50,641 nt of DNA from Gnetum montanum (Eukaryota > Streptophyta > Gnetopsida > Gnetales > Gnetaceae). The translations under genes and the position numbers were made by a program. The DNA is taken from the NCBI GenBank assembly GCA_015680685.1, contig MNCI01017980.1, forward strand, positions 5,946 through 56,586. Direction: 5' to 3'. The notes beneath the pieces are model-generated. The model had not been told where the DNA came from. It saw only the letters and a list, made by a program, of their open reading frames with translations, and searched no databases. Below are positions 21,300-32,640 of the stretch, one piece after another. Numbering within the stretch: the first letter of the stretch is position 1; each line of letters opens with the position of its first letter.

Positions 21300-23560
21300 G
21301 AATGTTCTTTTATGGGATCTTTATTCCGAATCACTTGGTTGAGGAGTCAATTGTAAGTTAATGGCCCTGGTAGCATTATGTTATTGAAGCTAGGGTAGAC
21401 ACTCATCCTACATGATGGAGTAGGTGGTAATTGGATTGAGGGTGGAGGAGCATGTGCTGAAGGATGAGGAGGGTGATAGGGATATGGGGTTTCCCCTCTA
21501 GTAGATGGAGAATGAGTTCTATAATACTTTGGAGGGTAGTAGTGATGCTGAAAAGAAGCATGACTAGAAGAGTCACACAAAGACATTAGTTGTTGAATAT
21601 AATACCCATATGGATTTGGCTACCTATAAGGGTATTGCTGCCTTGGTGGTGGCATCACTCATGACTATGGATGTACTATTAATACTATTCATATAGTCAT
21701 GGTGGAACTCCACTCTCTATTACTGTTGGTGGAACTGCCTTGGGTTTCTTTGAGGATAAGGCAACCTTCTGGGTGCTTACCTTCGTGCTAGTCTAGGATT
21801 TAGAGCATACACCCTAGATTCATGTAAGTGTGACACAATAGGGCAACATCCCTTGGGATGCTCATATTGGCAAATGTCACACTCACTAGCATCATTTAAT
21901 TCTAACTTCATAACCTCTTCTACTACTATAGCCTTATCCTTATCTTTTTGGTAGATAAATTTAGCTTCTTTCCTTCTCATGCGATCACAATCACTACCTT
22001 GTTCTTTGGATTCTTCTATAATTTTTAGAGTAGTTTAAGATTTTCATCCAAATCTTCCCATATTTTTTTAAACCTTAGCTAAAATTCCAGATAGATTTTT
22101 GAATTGGAAAGGTTTTTTGTTGCACCACCTCATCAAGTGGGGCTTCCCCCTCACTATCACAGAATTGAACCTTCCTTTTTCTAATAGAAGGGTCCTGATT
22201 ATACTCCTAAGCACTTTCCCATTTTCTCAACTCACCTTATTTTTTTGCAACTTGCTCAATTAGCCCTTGAATCTAGTGGGCTCTTAGTTTTAACAGTCTC
22301 CCTTAGGCATAGATCCTAGGAGTTCTTCTTGTTTCCAATCAAAGCCCATTTATGATATGGTGAAGTTGTTTTTGTTGAGAATAATCATGGCTAGGACATC
22401 TATGTAAAAGGGAATAATACCTAATCATGGTGGCATCCAAGGGTTTATGTGTTCCTTGTTTCTAGCCTTGGATTTTCCTTCATAGGTCTAACACTCTGGA
22501 GTATGTCTAATACTTGTCATTAAACAGTTCTAGCATTGTACTCCATCAATTGATTGGTTTTGATTCTAGAGATTGGTACTAGCTTTTTGCTTCCTTGATG
22601 AGTATTTTGGGCTTGTTATTTTACTAATCATTTTCAATATTTTATAAGGCACAAGAATCATGAAAGGCTTGTAAATGCATTTGAGGATCTAAGTTATATC
22701 CCTCCTCAAATCTAAGGATATTGTTCATGTCTAGCCTCTACACTTGGCTATCCTTTACATGCCTAGTAGGAATTCTAACAACCTCTATGATGTTGAGCAT
22801 ATTTTGAGTGGTTATTAAAGGTTCATCTTCATGATCTTGATGATGCCTATGATGTCCTTTGCCATTCCTTCATTGATGATGGTTTCTATGATTATCATTG
22901 TTGTTCCACCATCTATGGTTCTGCTTAGATTTGAAGAAGGAAGTTGAACTAGATGGAAAGGGTGAAAGGAAGGAGGACTATCATCACCATGGTGTTTTCC
23001 ACTTCCCCTTTGTTTTCCATAGTCACAATCCTTAGATGATCATCATTATGCTTGTCTAAGTTCCTGTTGCAATTTCCTTTCTTAGAACTCCCATGACTAT
23101 GGGGCTCACTATTACCAAAACTCAGATTGTTGATCACTAATTTAAGCTTTAGGTTTGGATCCACTTCACTAGATTCAAGAGGTGGAGAGTCTATGAAAAG
23201 AGGTTCCTCATTATCCTTTTGATCTAGCAGGAACAAGACATTAATGAACCATTTCCCCTTCATAGCTTCATGGCACTTTTCCTGTTGTTGATCGCATTTG
23301 CATTGTGTTTCAATAGGATGATAGTCCTGGAAGCCATGATCTTCCACAACATACTTTCTATGAAGCTTTTAGATGCCCAACCTTGTAAGGATTTGGAGTA
23401 GCATCTTGGGAACACATCAGTCAGTTGGAAATACAACATTCCCCTCCATGTCTCACCACCACATTTGTTCATTTGGATGGATGATGTAAGTAAAATTAAG
23501 TACAAACTCATCAGGATGAGTGTACATGACTCTACATTCTTATGGTACTATTGAATTAGA
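21300..23560 (-). pseudogene. gag: gag and gag-protease linker, copy B
   Basis: Gag is the structural protein of the virus-like particle. Visible parts are the N-terminal conserved EDHGFQDYHPIETQCKC (near 23340); the capsid-type Retrotrans_gag region (about 22740-22500) with LDMNNILRFEEGY and MHLQAFHD; a zinc-knuckle-like CDICQYEHPKGCC (near 21870); and a Pro/Tyr/His/Ser-rich disordered linker (21586-21347). The knuckle spacing is C-x2-C-x3-H-x3-C, shorter than the canonical C-x2-C-x4-H-x4-C. Several frameshifts and stops break it. The first roughly 37 residues seen in copy C are missing. Confidence 0.75.
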
Positions 23561-23601
23561 ATTGTCTTTCCTTAGGATTTAATCCTTAGCAACAATGTTA
23601 A

Positions 23602-24498
23602 TGATGAGTGGAAAGTGCCCCCTATTCCCAATGATATGAATCACTAAGTGTTCACATGTAATCTGGTCAAATTTCATGGACTTATAACCTTGTAAGCACA
23701 TTAGTCTCTAGGAAGTGAAACCAATTGTTGTAATCATTATCTTCCCAATTACACTTACGAAATGCAAGGGTATGGTTAAGTGTAATTGAGGCATATGATT
23801 TTTATCATTTTTATGTTTTGTGTTTTAAGTCATCTAGGGGTAGAGAATAATCAATAAAATAAAATAAAATAATTAAATTGCTANGTAAAATAATTACATT
23901 CCTAATTTAATTTAATTGGATACACCTAACTAATCCTAGCATAAGCATTCATTCCCACTTTTCATACACATCATGAACACATTTAACGCTACTAGGTTAC
24001 CAAACATTAAGTGTTAGTAGGATTACCAAGTGCCAAGCACATGCTTGAAGTGGTTGTACTTATGTGCTTAATTAATTACTATTTAATCTAGCTTAATTTA
24101 GCCTAATTAATTATTTAATAACTTAAAGCATTAAAGGAAATTGCATAAAACATTAAATTCATAAATAAATAAGTAATCTATTTCAAAGTGTTGCAAGGTT
24201 TATCACAAATCTTGTCTTTATTACCACACACACTACTATGCTCAGGTACAATAGTGCTTGAATAAAGATCTCTACACTCTTGACTCCTATTGCGGGGAGT
24301 TAGAAAAGTATTCTAATTTTCAAGTGACAAAACTACAAGAGCTCTACTAAAAATATGACCATAAACATAGTGGGTGAGTGTGTATTTATAGGTGAAAATA
24401 GACACTATGTCGATGGAGCCATGTCAATGCATCAAATCATGCATCAATGGGGCCTAGTAGACAAGGCCCACTCGACGTAGCCAATTTACAATTCATCA
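23602..24498 (-). repeat. 5' LTR of copy B
   Basis: On the minus strand it starts TGATGAATTG (24498) and ends CACTCATCA (23602). The TATA box CCTATAAATAC lies near 24390, preceded by CATTGATG-type motifs. The adjacent internal sequence is a heavily decayed primer site. A single N lies at 23884 in a small AT-rich duplication. About 897 bp. Confidence 0.85.
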
Positions 24499-24503
24499 AC
24501 TAG
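24499..24503. other. target-site duplication, right side of copy B
   Basis: ACTAG, paired with ACTAA at 11724-11728. Confidence 0.7.
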
Positions 24504-24860
24504 GCTAATACCTCACTCTTAAAATATTTACATAGTTATCTAGCAGCTATCCTAGTTCCAAGTAGAGATTAATTATAAAATAGCTTGCGTGTTCTTTTCT
24601 ACAACTTTACTACTTTGGAAAAAGTTAAATCTGGTCATGTAAGTGAGGTTAGAAAAAGAATGGTGTATTAATATAGTAAGGAAGGTTTTTAATATATTTG
24701 GAATATTTCCATTCCAAGTTCTTTAATTTTATCCAAGCCTCTTCAACTTTGGCACAAACAAGAATCCGAACAATTTTGGATATCCAACTTGATGTGAATA
24801 TGGAAGCTTTCTCATTTATCTAAAATTCAACAATTTCTTTAGTTATCTCCTTCACTATGG
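24504..24860. other. spacer between copies B and C, nothing recognised
   Basis: AT-rich sequence without long frames or recognisable motifs on either strand. It is the likely continuation of the pre-insertion locus left of copy B. Confidence 0.4.
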
Positions 24861-24861
24861 T

Positions 24862-25270
24862 TTATCTATTGGAAAACAAATTGAACATATTGGGGTTCAT
24901 ACTCATGTTTTCCCTCTCTATAGAACTACAAATTATGTTGTTTGTGTCTTTTGACAATGCCCTTTTGCTTAGCACATTTGGATTTGAGCATTCAAAGTTA
25001 TTCCAAATTTTTAGTTATCTTGAGATGATGTTTTTTTTCCCACTTTTTGCCTCGTACTTCTATGAATTCCTATTGGGAAACACCTTGAACATATTGGAGT
25101 TCATACTCATGTTTTCCCTCTCTGCGGAACTACAAATTATGTTATTCACGTGTTTTAACAATGTTCTTTTGCTTAGCATACTTGGAGTTGGGCATACAAA
25201 GTTATTCCAAATTATCAGTTATCTCAAGATGATGCTTTTTTTGCTTTTTGCCTAGCACTTCTATGAATTT
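24862..25270. repeat. two-copy tandem duplication, period 204 bp
   Basis: GAACATATTGG recurs at 24883 and 25087, and the match runs on through ACTCATGTTTTCCCTCTCT, GAACTACAAATTATGTT and TTGCTTAGCA. Identity is high but not perfect. Because 204 is divisible by 3, a 132-codon frame (24857-25255) spans both copies as two 68-residue hydrophobic repeats. I see no other sign that it is coding. Confidence 0.9.
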
Positions 25271-25301
25271 CAATTCATAAAAGCACCAAGGATTCAATGG
25301 A

Positions 25302-25345
25302 CCCTTGAGACCAATCATTATCCCCACAAACCCTCAAGATAAATT
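25302..25345. repeat. inverted copies of the 29-bp unit
   Basis: ACCCTTGAGACCAA (25301-25314) is the exact reverse complement of 25359-25372. The following ATTATCCCCACAAA pairs with the sixth direct copy near 25520. The segment could fold back on the array. Confidence 0.85.
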
Positions 25346-25358
25346 GTTGGGCCTACCC

Positions 25359-25532
25359 TTGGTCTCAAGGGTTCGTGATGCCAACGGTTGATCTCGAGGA
25401 TTCGTGGGAACAATAGTTGATCCCAAGGGTATGTTGGTCCAATGGTTGATGTTAAGGGTATGTTTGGCCAACACTTAATCCAAAGGATACACTTGGCAAA
25501 CGATTGGTCTTTAGGATTTGTGGGGATAATGG
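25359..25532 (+). repeat. 29-bp minisatellite, six copies, in U3 of copy C
   Basis: Units start at 25359, 25388, 25417, 25446, 25475 and 25504, each exactly 29 bp and beginning TTGGTC, TTGATC, TTGATG or TTAATC. They share the pattern TTGATCYYAAGGGTATGTTGG with substitutions. A partial seventh begins at 25533. The array ends about 60 bp before the TATA box. It is not seen in the LTRs of A, B or D. Confidence 0.95.
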
Positions 25533-26321
25533 TTGACCCATCGATGTAGGGTTTGACTCGTTGACATATACCCATTGACGGGGCATCCTATTTCACCTAT
25601 AAATGTGTGCCTACTCATTATATTCATGACATTTATTTTATAGTTGTAGTGAAGTGCTTGTAGTTTTTTCTCTTAGAAGTTAGGATATTTTTTGAGTGCT
25701 TGTAATAAGAGTCAAAGAGTATATAGGTCTTTATTCAAGCACTATTGTACGTAAGAACTTTAGTATGTGTGACAAGAAAGATGAGGTTTGTGATCAAACC
25801 TTGTAGCACTTGGACTAGATTAATTATTTTCTTTATGCATTTAATATTCACCAATTTTATTTAATATTTTAAGTAATTAAGTAATTAATAGCAATTAAAT
25901 AGAAAAAATAAGTATGACCACTTTGAGCATACGTCTAATGCTTAGTAATCCCAGTAACACTTAACATTTGGTAATCGAGTAGTACTATACGTGTTTAGGA
26001 TCTGTATGGCAAGTGGGAAAAAATGCTTATGTTAGGGTTAGTTAAATACTAGCTAGCTGTTAAATTAATTTAGAAATTAAATAATTTATTCTTTATTCTT
26101 AGGTGACTTAGAACATAAAATAAAAAATGATAAAAATCACATACCTCAGTTACACCTTGAACTTCACAAGTGGAACTTGGAAGATAATGATTGCAATGGT
26201 TAGTTTCACCTCCTAGAAGCACTATACGAAGAAACCTAAAGTCTTTGGAATTTGATTGGATTGCTGAGTGATTGCTAGTAATATGTATGGTTGGACATAG
26301 GGTATACTCATTGCTCATCAT

Positions 26322-26339
26322 TGGTGCCATTGCCAGGGC
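26322..26339 (+). other. primer binding site, tRNA-Asp type, copy C
   Basis: TGGTGCCATTGCCAGGGC lies one base after the LTR end. It differs only by transitions from the tRNA-Asp-type site known for Athila-like elements (TGGCGCCGTTGCCGGGG). Confidence 0.8.
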
Positions 26340-26474
26340 TCTAATTAGTTTCATACACTATCTAGGAGTTAGTGAAAAATCATTTAACATTGTTGGATTG
26401 AACCTTAAATTTTCAATTACTCTAAAACTAATAACAATTGTAAAAAGTACATTGTTACTTTTTTCTAATCCAAA

Positions 26475-28850
26475 ATGGCTTCTTCTCATAGGGATGATTC
26501 TTCACCTAAAATTAAGAACACATCCAATCAAAGGAATGAACAATCAAATTAGCCACTGCCCCAATAATTCCAGGTGGTATATACTCATCCCAATGGGTAT
26601 GTTCCTGATTTCACCTTCATCTTACACCAAGATGATTAGATGCAGTTGAGGAACATTGAGGACAACCTTGTATTGCTACTCGATTGATTAGTTCTTATGA
26701 TGCTCCAACAAACTCTTATGAGGTTGGAAATCTAGGGGCTCCATGCTAAATATGTTGTGTAGGATCATGATTTTATGGATTACCATCCCATTAAAGCACA
26801 ATGTAAAATCAATTGGTAACATGAAAAATGCTATGAGGCTATGAAGGGGAAGTTCAATAACCCCTTATTCCTGCTGGCCTAAAAAGATAGTGAGGATCCC
26901 TTATCTAGGGGTTCTCATTTCACTAACTCTTCTTCCCTTAGTTTCGACAAAGGATGCTTAAACCAAAATTTACAATCCACTATAAACAATCCTGGTTTTG
27001 ACAAGAACAAGTCATGTGATCATGGGGGAGAAAGGTGGAAGTCATGGTAGGGATAGAAATACGTATTACAATGATGATCATGGCTTTGATCATCAAAGAG
27101 GGGGTGGTAGGCACTATGATGCTAGTCCTCCTTCCTCTTCACCTTTTTCATCCTCATTTTTCTCCTCTAGCTCTGGCTGAAGCTAAAGAGGACATGACCA
27201 TGATGGAGGTAACTGGTAGGATAGAGATGATCATGATTGTAGAGCCCACTGAAATGATTAATATTAGGGGCATGGACATATAAGGGAGGTATACCACCAT
27301 GAAAGAAGGAATGTAGAGGGCATCATGATCATAATAGAGGTCATGACTATGATAAGTCTTTGATTGCAACTTGAAACATGTTTAATATTGCAAAGGTAGT
27401 TATAATTGAAACAAGGCATGTGAGAGATAATTGAATAAAATAGTTGGATATGAACAACATCCTCAAATTTCAAGGGATATATAAATCAAATCTACAAAAT
27501 CATCTACAAACATTTCACGATGCTTATGCCTTGCAGAACATGGAGAACAAATGGCAAAAACTTAAGTTGTTCCCTAGGATACTCATAAAAGAAGCTAAAA
27601 TTTTGTATTGGTCTTTTAAGCTAGAATCAATCCATAGATGGAGTACGATGCTTAAGAAGTTCAATGAGAAATATCAAACACACTCTTGAGTGTTCAACTT
27701 GAGAAAGTAGATCCAAGGTTGGCAATAAGGAACACATAAACCCTTGGATGTAGCCATGGTCAAGTACTATTTCCTTTTGCATTGATTTTCTAGCCATGAT
27801 TATTCTTAGAGGGCATAGCTTTACCATATCATAGATGGACATCAATAAAAAATGAGGAGAATTATTGGGGTCTATGCCCAAGGGAGACTATCAAAATTAA
27901 GAGCCCATCAGATCCAAATGCTCATTGAGTAGGTTTCTAAAGAAGAGGGATAGCTTAGAAAAATAGAAAATGTAGAGGAGTATAACTAGAATCCTTTCAT
28001 TAGAAAAAGGAAAGTCTAGTCTAGTGAAAATAAGGAGGAAGCACCACTTGATGAGGTAATGCAATGGAAGACTTTGTCAACTCAAAAATTAGTATCTAAA
28101 ATTTTGGCCAAGGTTGATAAAATGTGGAACACTTTGAATGAAAAGTTTCTAACCACTCTAAAAATCTTAGAGGCATCCAAAGAGTAAAGTAGTGATCATG
28201 ACTGCAAGAGAAGGAAGGAAGTTGAATGTGTCCACCAAAGGGGTAAGGGCAAAGTTGCTACCATAGAAGAGGTTGTGGAGTCTAAATCAGATGATGATGA
28301 TGGATGCGAAACTTGCCAATATGAACATCCTAAGGGATGTTTTCCTATTGTGTCATACTTGTAGGAATCTAGGGTATACACTCTAAATCCTAGATTGGTG
28401 AGAAGGCAAGCACCCAGAAGGCTGTCTTATTCTTGAGGAAATTCAAGAAAATTTCACCAACAACAATCCTATTATCCAAGTGGAGTTGCAATATAATTGT
28501 TTGAGTAGTATCATTAATGGAATCACCCACAATCATGGGAGGTGCCTCCACCAATGTAGCAGTATCCTTATAAATAGCTTGATCGGTATGGCTACTATGT
28601 TCAGTATCCCATTTCTCCACATGACTCTTCTAGTCACACCTCATTTCAACATCACTACTACCCTCTTGAGTATTACAAAGCTCATTCTCCATCTCCTAGT
28701 GGAGAATCCCCATATCCTTATCCTCCTCCTCATCCTTCTGTGTATGTTCCTCTGCCCTTAACCTAGTTACCAGCTACTCCATCAATGCAAGGTGAAATTC
28801 TAGCCTAGCTGTAACAACATAACACTACTAGGGCTATTAACTTACATTTG
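26475..28850 (+). pseudogene. gag: gag and gag-protease linker, copy C
   Basis: The likely start is the ATG at 26475 (MASSHRDDSSPKIKN). Features in order: DHDFMDYHPIKAQCKIN (near 26770); a Gly/Arg/His/Asp-rich low-complexity region (27000-27290); the Retrotrans_gag capsid region 27444-27689 (DMNNILKFQG, HLQTFHDAYAL, KLKLFPR, WSTMLKKFNEKYQ); a zinc-knuckle-like CETCQYEHPKGC (near 28310); and a Tyr/Pro/Ser-rich linker (about 28590-28760). The zinc knuckle has the same unusual spacing as in copy B. Stops and shifts interrupt it. The role is particle assembly and RNA packaging. Confidence 0.75.
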
Positions 28851-31800
28851 ACTCCTCAGCCAAGTGATTCTAAACCTAGACTTAGAAAAAGACCATTCTT
28901 CCAAACTAGTAGTTCTACAAAGCCCTCATAGACTCATGCGACTGATAATCCTACTTTTTCCTCATCCTATGCATCTAATCCATTTGAGTTCCTTTCAAAT
29001 TAAACACCTCCTAAAGTGCATATTGTCATGTTAACCTATGTAGTAACTGATTAGATGAAGGTTGGCCACCTTCCTAGGAAAAATATCTAATCTTAGCAAT
29101 TCTTTCATTTATCTTCAAATTGTTGGAAATGAGCCTTGCAAGGTTCTTCTAAATTAAGGTCCTAGTGTTAATTTGATTTCTCATGAGATTTACAAAGCCT
29201 AGAACTTGCCTCCACTTAAGAAGAGTAACATCTATCTTAAGTTGGAAGACCGATCCATCACTGTTCCCTTGGAGCTGGTAGAGCACATCATGACTATCAT
29301 TTATGGGTGGTCTTATCTTGCTAACTTCCTAATGAAAAGTTTTCAATCATCATGGGAAGGGCTTGGTAAAGTACCACTAATGCATGGTTGCGAATTAGAG
29401 ATCTTTCCTTGGAGATTTCCAAATAAAATGCATTTGGAAAGATTAAGAAGAAGGAAATTTCATGCATCACATAGAGTGATGTAGGGTGCAACTGTGTGTA
29501 GAAACTATGTGCATAAAAAGCATATTAATCATTTCATGGAAATAGTATGTAGATGAATCTAAAATTCAAAGGTGCCTATACACAACAAGCATAAACCAAG
29601 AGGGCACTTAGTGCCTAATAGTTGATCTTGAGAGTAGAATACTTTGCATGGAATCCGCTAAGAGCTTAACATGTGCCTATCTTGAAGGCATGAATGAACT
29701 AGAGAAAGTTCATCACCAACTCTCTAATGAGGAACTTGATGAAACTTATTGGGGAGAAATTTAAATCCCTAAAATTTTTAAATAGGAGCCTTTGGAGTTG
29801 AAAACTCTATTTTCCAACATGGAATATGCATTTTTGAAAAATGACAAGTCAGTGATATTCAATGCCAACCTTGATCCTAAATAGAAAGAGATGCTATTGA
29901 AGGTGGTCAACATCCTTTGCTTGGTCATATCCTAAACTCATTGGGATTGATCCTTAGATATGCTAGCATCACATTTATACAAATCCTTCCATTAATCCAA
30001 AGAGGTAGCTGCAGTGCTAATTGAACCTCAAGTTGAAGCAGATCATTAAGGAGGAGATTGAATAACTCCTTAATACAAGGTTCATCTATCCAATTGCGGA
30101 TAGTGAGTGGGTTAGCCCACTTATGATTGTACCAAAGAAAGGTAGCAAGTGGAGGGTATGTATTGATTTTAGGTTGTTGAACATGATGGTCTACAAAGAT
30201 CATTTTGTGTTGTCATTTGTAGACTAGGTGTTGGACACTACCTCTAGGCATTGCTATTATAGGTTTCTGGATGGTTATAGTAGCTATAACTAGATTTAGA
30301 TTGCATTAGAGGATAAGGCCAAAATTACATTCACAAGTCCTTGGGGAACTTTTAAATATAAAAGATGTCTTTTGATCTATGTAATTCCCATGCAACATTC
30401 TAATGCCTTATCTTGAGAATTTTTCAATAGCAAATTGGTAGTGGGGTGGAAGTCTTCAAGGATGACTTCTGTACCTATGGTGCTATGTTTAAGCAAGCCT
30501 TGGACCACCTTGATCAAGTTCTGAAAAGGTGTGTGGAGACTAATCTTTAGTTCAATTAGCAAAAGAACCATTTGATTATCTAGGAGGACATTATGTTGGG
30601 GTATAGAATCTCACAAGAAATGATTGAGGTAGATTCTAAGAAGATTAGGATCATTGATGGAATAACCTACAAACTAGAAACTATTAAAGATGTTTGGTCA
30701 TTTCTTGGACACATTGGCTACCACCAGCAATTTATAGAGAATTTCTCTAAGATCATTAAGCCATTGGTAGAGCTTACAAAGAAAGATGCTCCATTCGTAT
30801 GGACCAAGGAATGCAAAAAAGGCATTCTAGAAACTCAAAGAAAAGCTTGTAAAAACTACAATTCTATGAGTACTTGATTGGTCCCGACTATTTCACATCT
30901 TGATAGATACATCAAACTATACCTTGGGAGTTGTGATTACACAGTTGGATGATCATAAATGTCTGTACTACATACATTGCACAAGCCAAAGCATTGTGGG
31001 TTAATAGCTCAACTACACCACAATGGAGAAAGAGCTAATGGTGGTGGTGTATGCCTTGCAAAATTTTAGGCACTATGTTCTTGGATACAAGGTGTTTGTG
31101 CACATGGACCATAGTGCTATTTGCTATCTCATGAATAAATTAATGGTAAGAAACTTTGTCATATGGTGGTTTGTGATCTTGTAGGAGTTTGATCTTATAA
31201 TGGTAGATCGAATGAAGACTGAGAATGTGGCCATTGATCATTTATCTCAATTATGATGGGACAATAAAGAGGAGGAGAGCCCACTATTTGATCAATTTCC
31301 TAATGAACTCCTCTTTATTGGTGCTATAAATGAACAAGTGCCTACTGAACCTACATGGTATGATGACATCCTCACTTATTTTCTCACTCAATAGATGTCA
31401 TAAGAGTTAGACCATAGGAAGAAACAATAGTTTCTTTATCAATTCAAATGCTTCATGGAAATCAATGGACATCTTTACAAGGTGTGCACTAATGGCCTAG
31501 TTTGTTGGTGTGTTTTTGATGTTGACCAACTATGCATTCTCTAAGATGCTCATGAGGGCCTATGTGAGGGCCACTATGCTGAGAGATGCATGACCATTAA
31601 GATCCTAATGGTAGGGTACTATTGGCTAACACTCTTCAGGGATGTCCACCAATTCGTCTACTCTTATGAATGTTGTCAATATAATGGTGGGATGATCACT
31701 CGAATAGAGGAACCTCAACAGTGGGGTTCAACCACTAAAACCCTTTAAAATCTGGGGCATAGACTTCATGGATCCCATCACATCCATGTTGAATGGAAAG

Positions 31801-32640
31801 GTGTACATTATAGTTGATGTTGACTATTATACAAAATGGGTAGAGGTAGCAGTCACCATTGACTATACATCTTCCACTGCTGCTCAATTTGTAAAATAGA
31901 ATATTGTAAACAAGTTTGGGATGTCATGTGCATTGATCTTTAATAATAAAACTCATTTTACAAGCACCACCTTTTGAATACTCATGCAATGCTTAGGGTT
32001 AGAACATAAAGTAATAACACCCTACCACACCCAAGCCAATAGTCCATTAGAGGTTACCCATAGGGAGATCTCTAAAATGTTAACAAGAATAATTAGCAAA
32101 TATAGGAGAGACTAGAGAACAAAACTCAATGATGCCCTTTGGGCTTACTAATTAACATGGAATCTTCTTATAGGCTACTCTTCCTATGAGCTGGTGTATG
32201 GGAAACTACCAACACTTCTAATCTAATTTGAGCTTTATACACTTTCAACAACTTGTGACCTTGACCTTGACCTTGACCTTGACCTAAGCCTATCATAAAA
32301 AAAAAAGATTGATCAACCTTAATGTGCTAGATAAGAATATATTAGTGACCCTATCTTTGAATAAGGTGCACAAAGCATTCAACAAAAAACTCCAAGACCT
32401 TGGAATAAGGAAAGTAAGATTTCAACCTGAAGACAAGGTCCTCTACTAGAACCTCACACATGTACCTTAAAAGACTAAGTTTCAAGCATTATGGAAAGGG
32501 CCTTATATCATTTATGAAACATTTCTTCCTAAGGCCATGTTGATCTACAAACCTAAGAGCCAAAAAAAAAGAAAGCAATTGGTCAACATGCAACAACTTA
32601 AACCTTTTTATGAGCCTAAGCAAGCCAGTGCAAGCACCAC
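28851..32640 (+). pseudogene. pol: pol (protease, RT, RNase H, integrase), copy C
   Basis: Protease about 29120-29480 (VLLN*GPSVNLIS, Asn at the catalytic Asp position; SITVPLELVEHIM). RT about 30080-30870: SEWVSPLMI, then FKDD instead of FMDD near 30455, and GYRISQEMIEVD. RNase H about 30890-31260 (YTTMEKEL; ending VAIDHLSQL). Integrase zinc finger about 31545-31690 (HEGLCEGHYAERC). Core about 31745-32110 (GIDFMD; IFNN where the second Asp is expected; Glu kept in PLEVTH). C-terminal domain to about 32640, with an Asp-Leu repeat from the hexamer run at 32257-32286. Broken by many stops. Confidence 0.85.
32257..32286. repeat. (GACCTT)n hexamer run inside integrase C-terminal region of copy C
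   Basis: About five tandem GACCTT units, encoding alternating Asp-Leu in the pol frame. Copies B and D have only one or two such units here. Confidence 0.9.

Larger units (their letters stand above)
11729..24498 (-). mobile_element. Ty3/gypsy Athila-like retrotransposon, copy B (two LTRs)
   Basis: Read on the minus strand: 5' LTR (24498-23602), decayed tRNA-Asp-type primer site, gag, protease, RT, RNase H, integrase, 3' untranslated region, internal LTR-like promoter, intron and extra ORF, then 3' LTR (12499-11729). It is flanked by ACTAA and ACTAG. All coding regions have stops and frameshifts, so it cannot move on its own. The 12.8-kb length and the extra ORF after pol fit the Athila-like lineage. 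It contains the assembly gap at 15686-15750. Confidence 0.9.
25296..26320 (+). repeat. 5' LTR of copy C (U3 carries a minisatellite)
   Basis: The 3' end is clear: GCTCATCA at 26320, one base before the primer site. The TATA box CACCTATAAATG is near 25596-25607. Downstream R/U5 sequence matches the other LTRs (TTATTCAAGCACTATTGTAC near 25731). The 5' edge is given as about 25296, where inverted copies of the minisatellite begin. The TGATGA terminus is not recognisable. Confidence 0.75.

Noticed and set aside
24857-25255. 132-codon hydrophobic ORF as a membrane-protein gene
   Set aside because: It is explained by the 204-bp tandem duplication. No promoter, homologue-like motif or splice context was seen.
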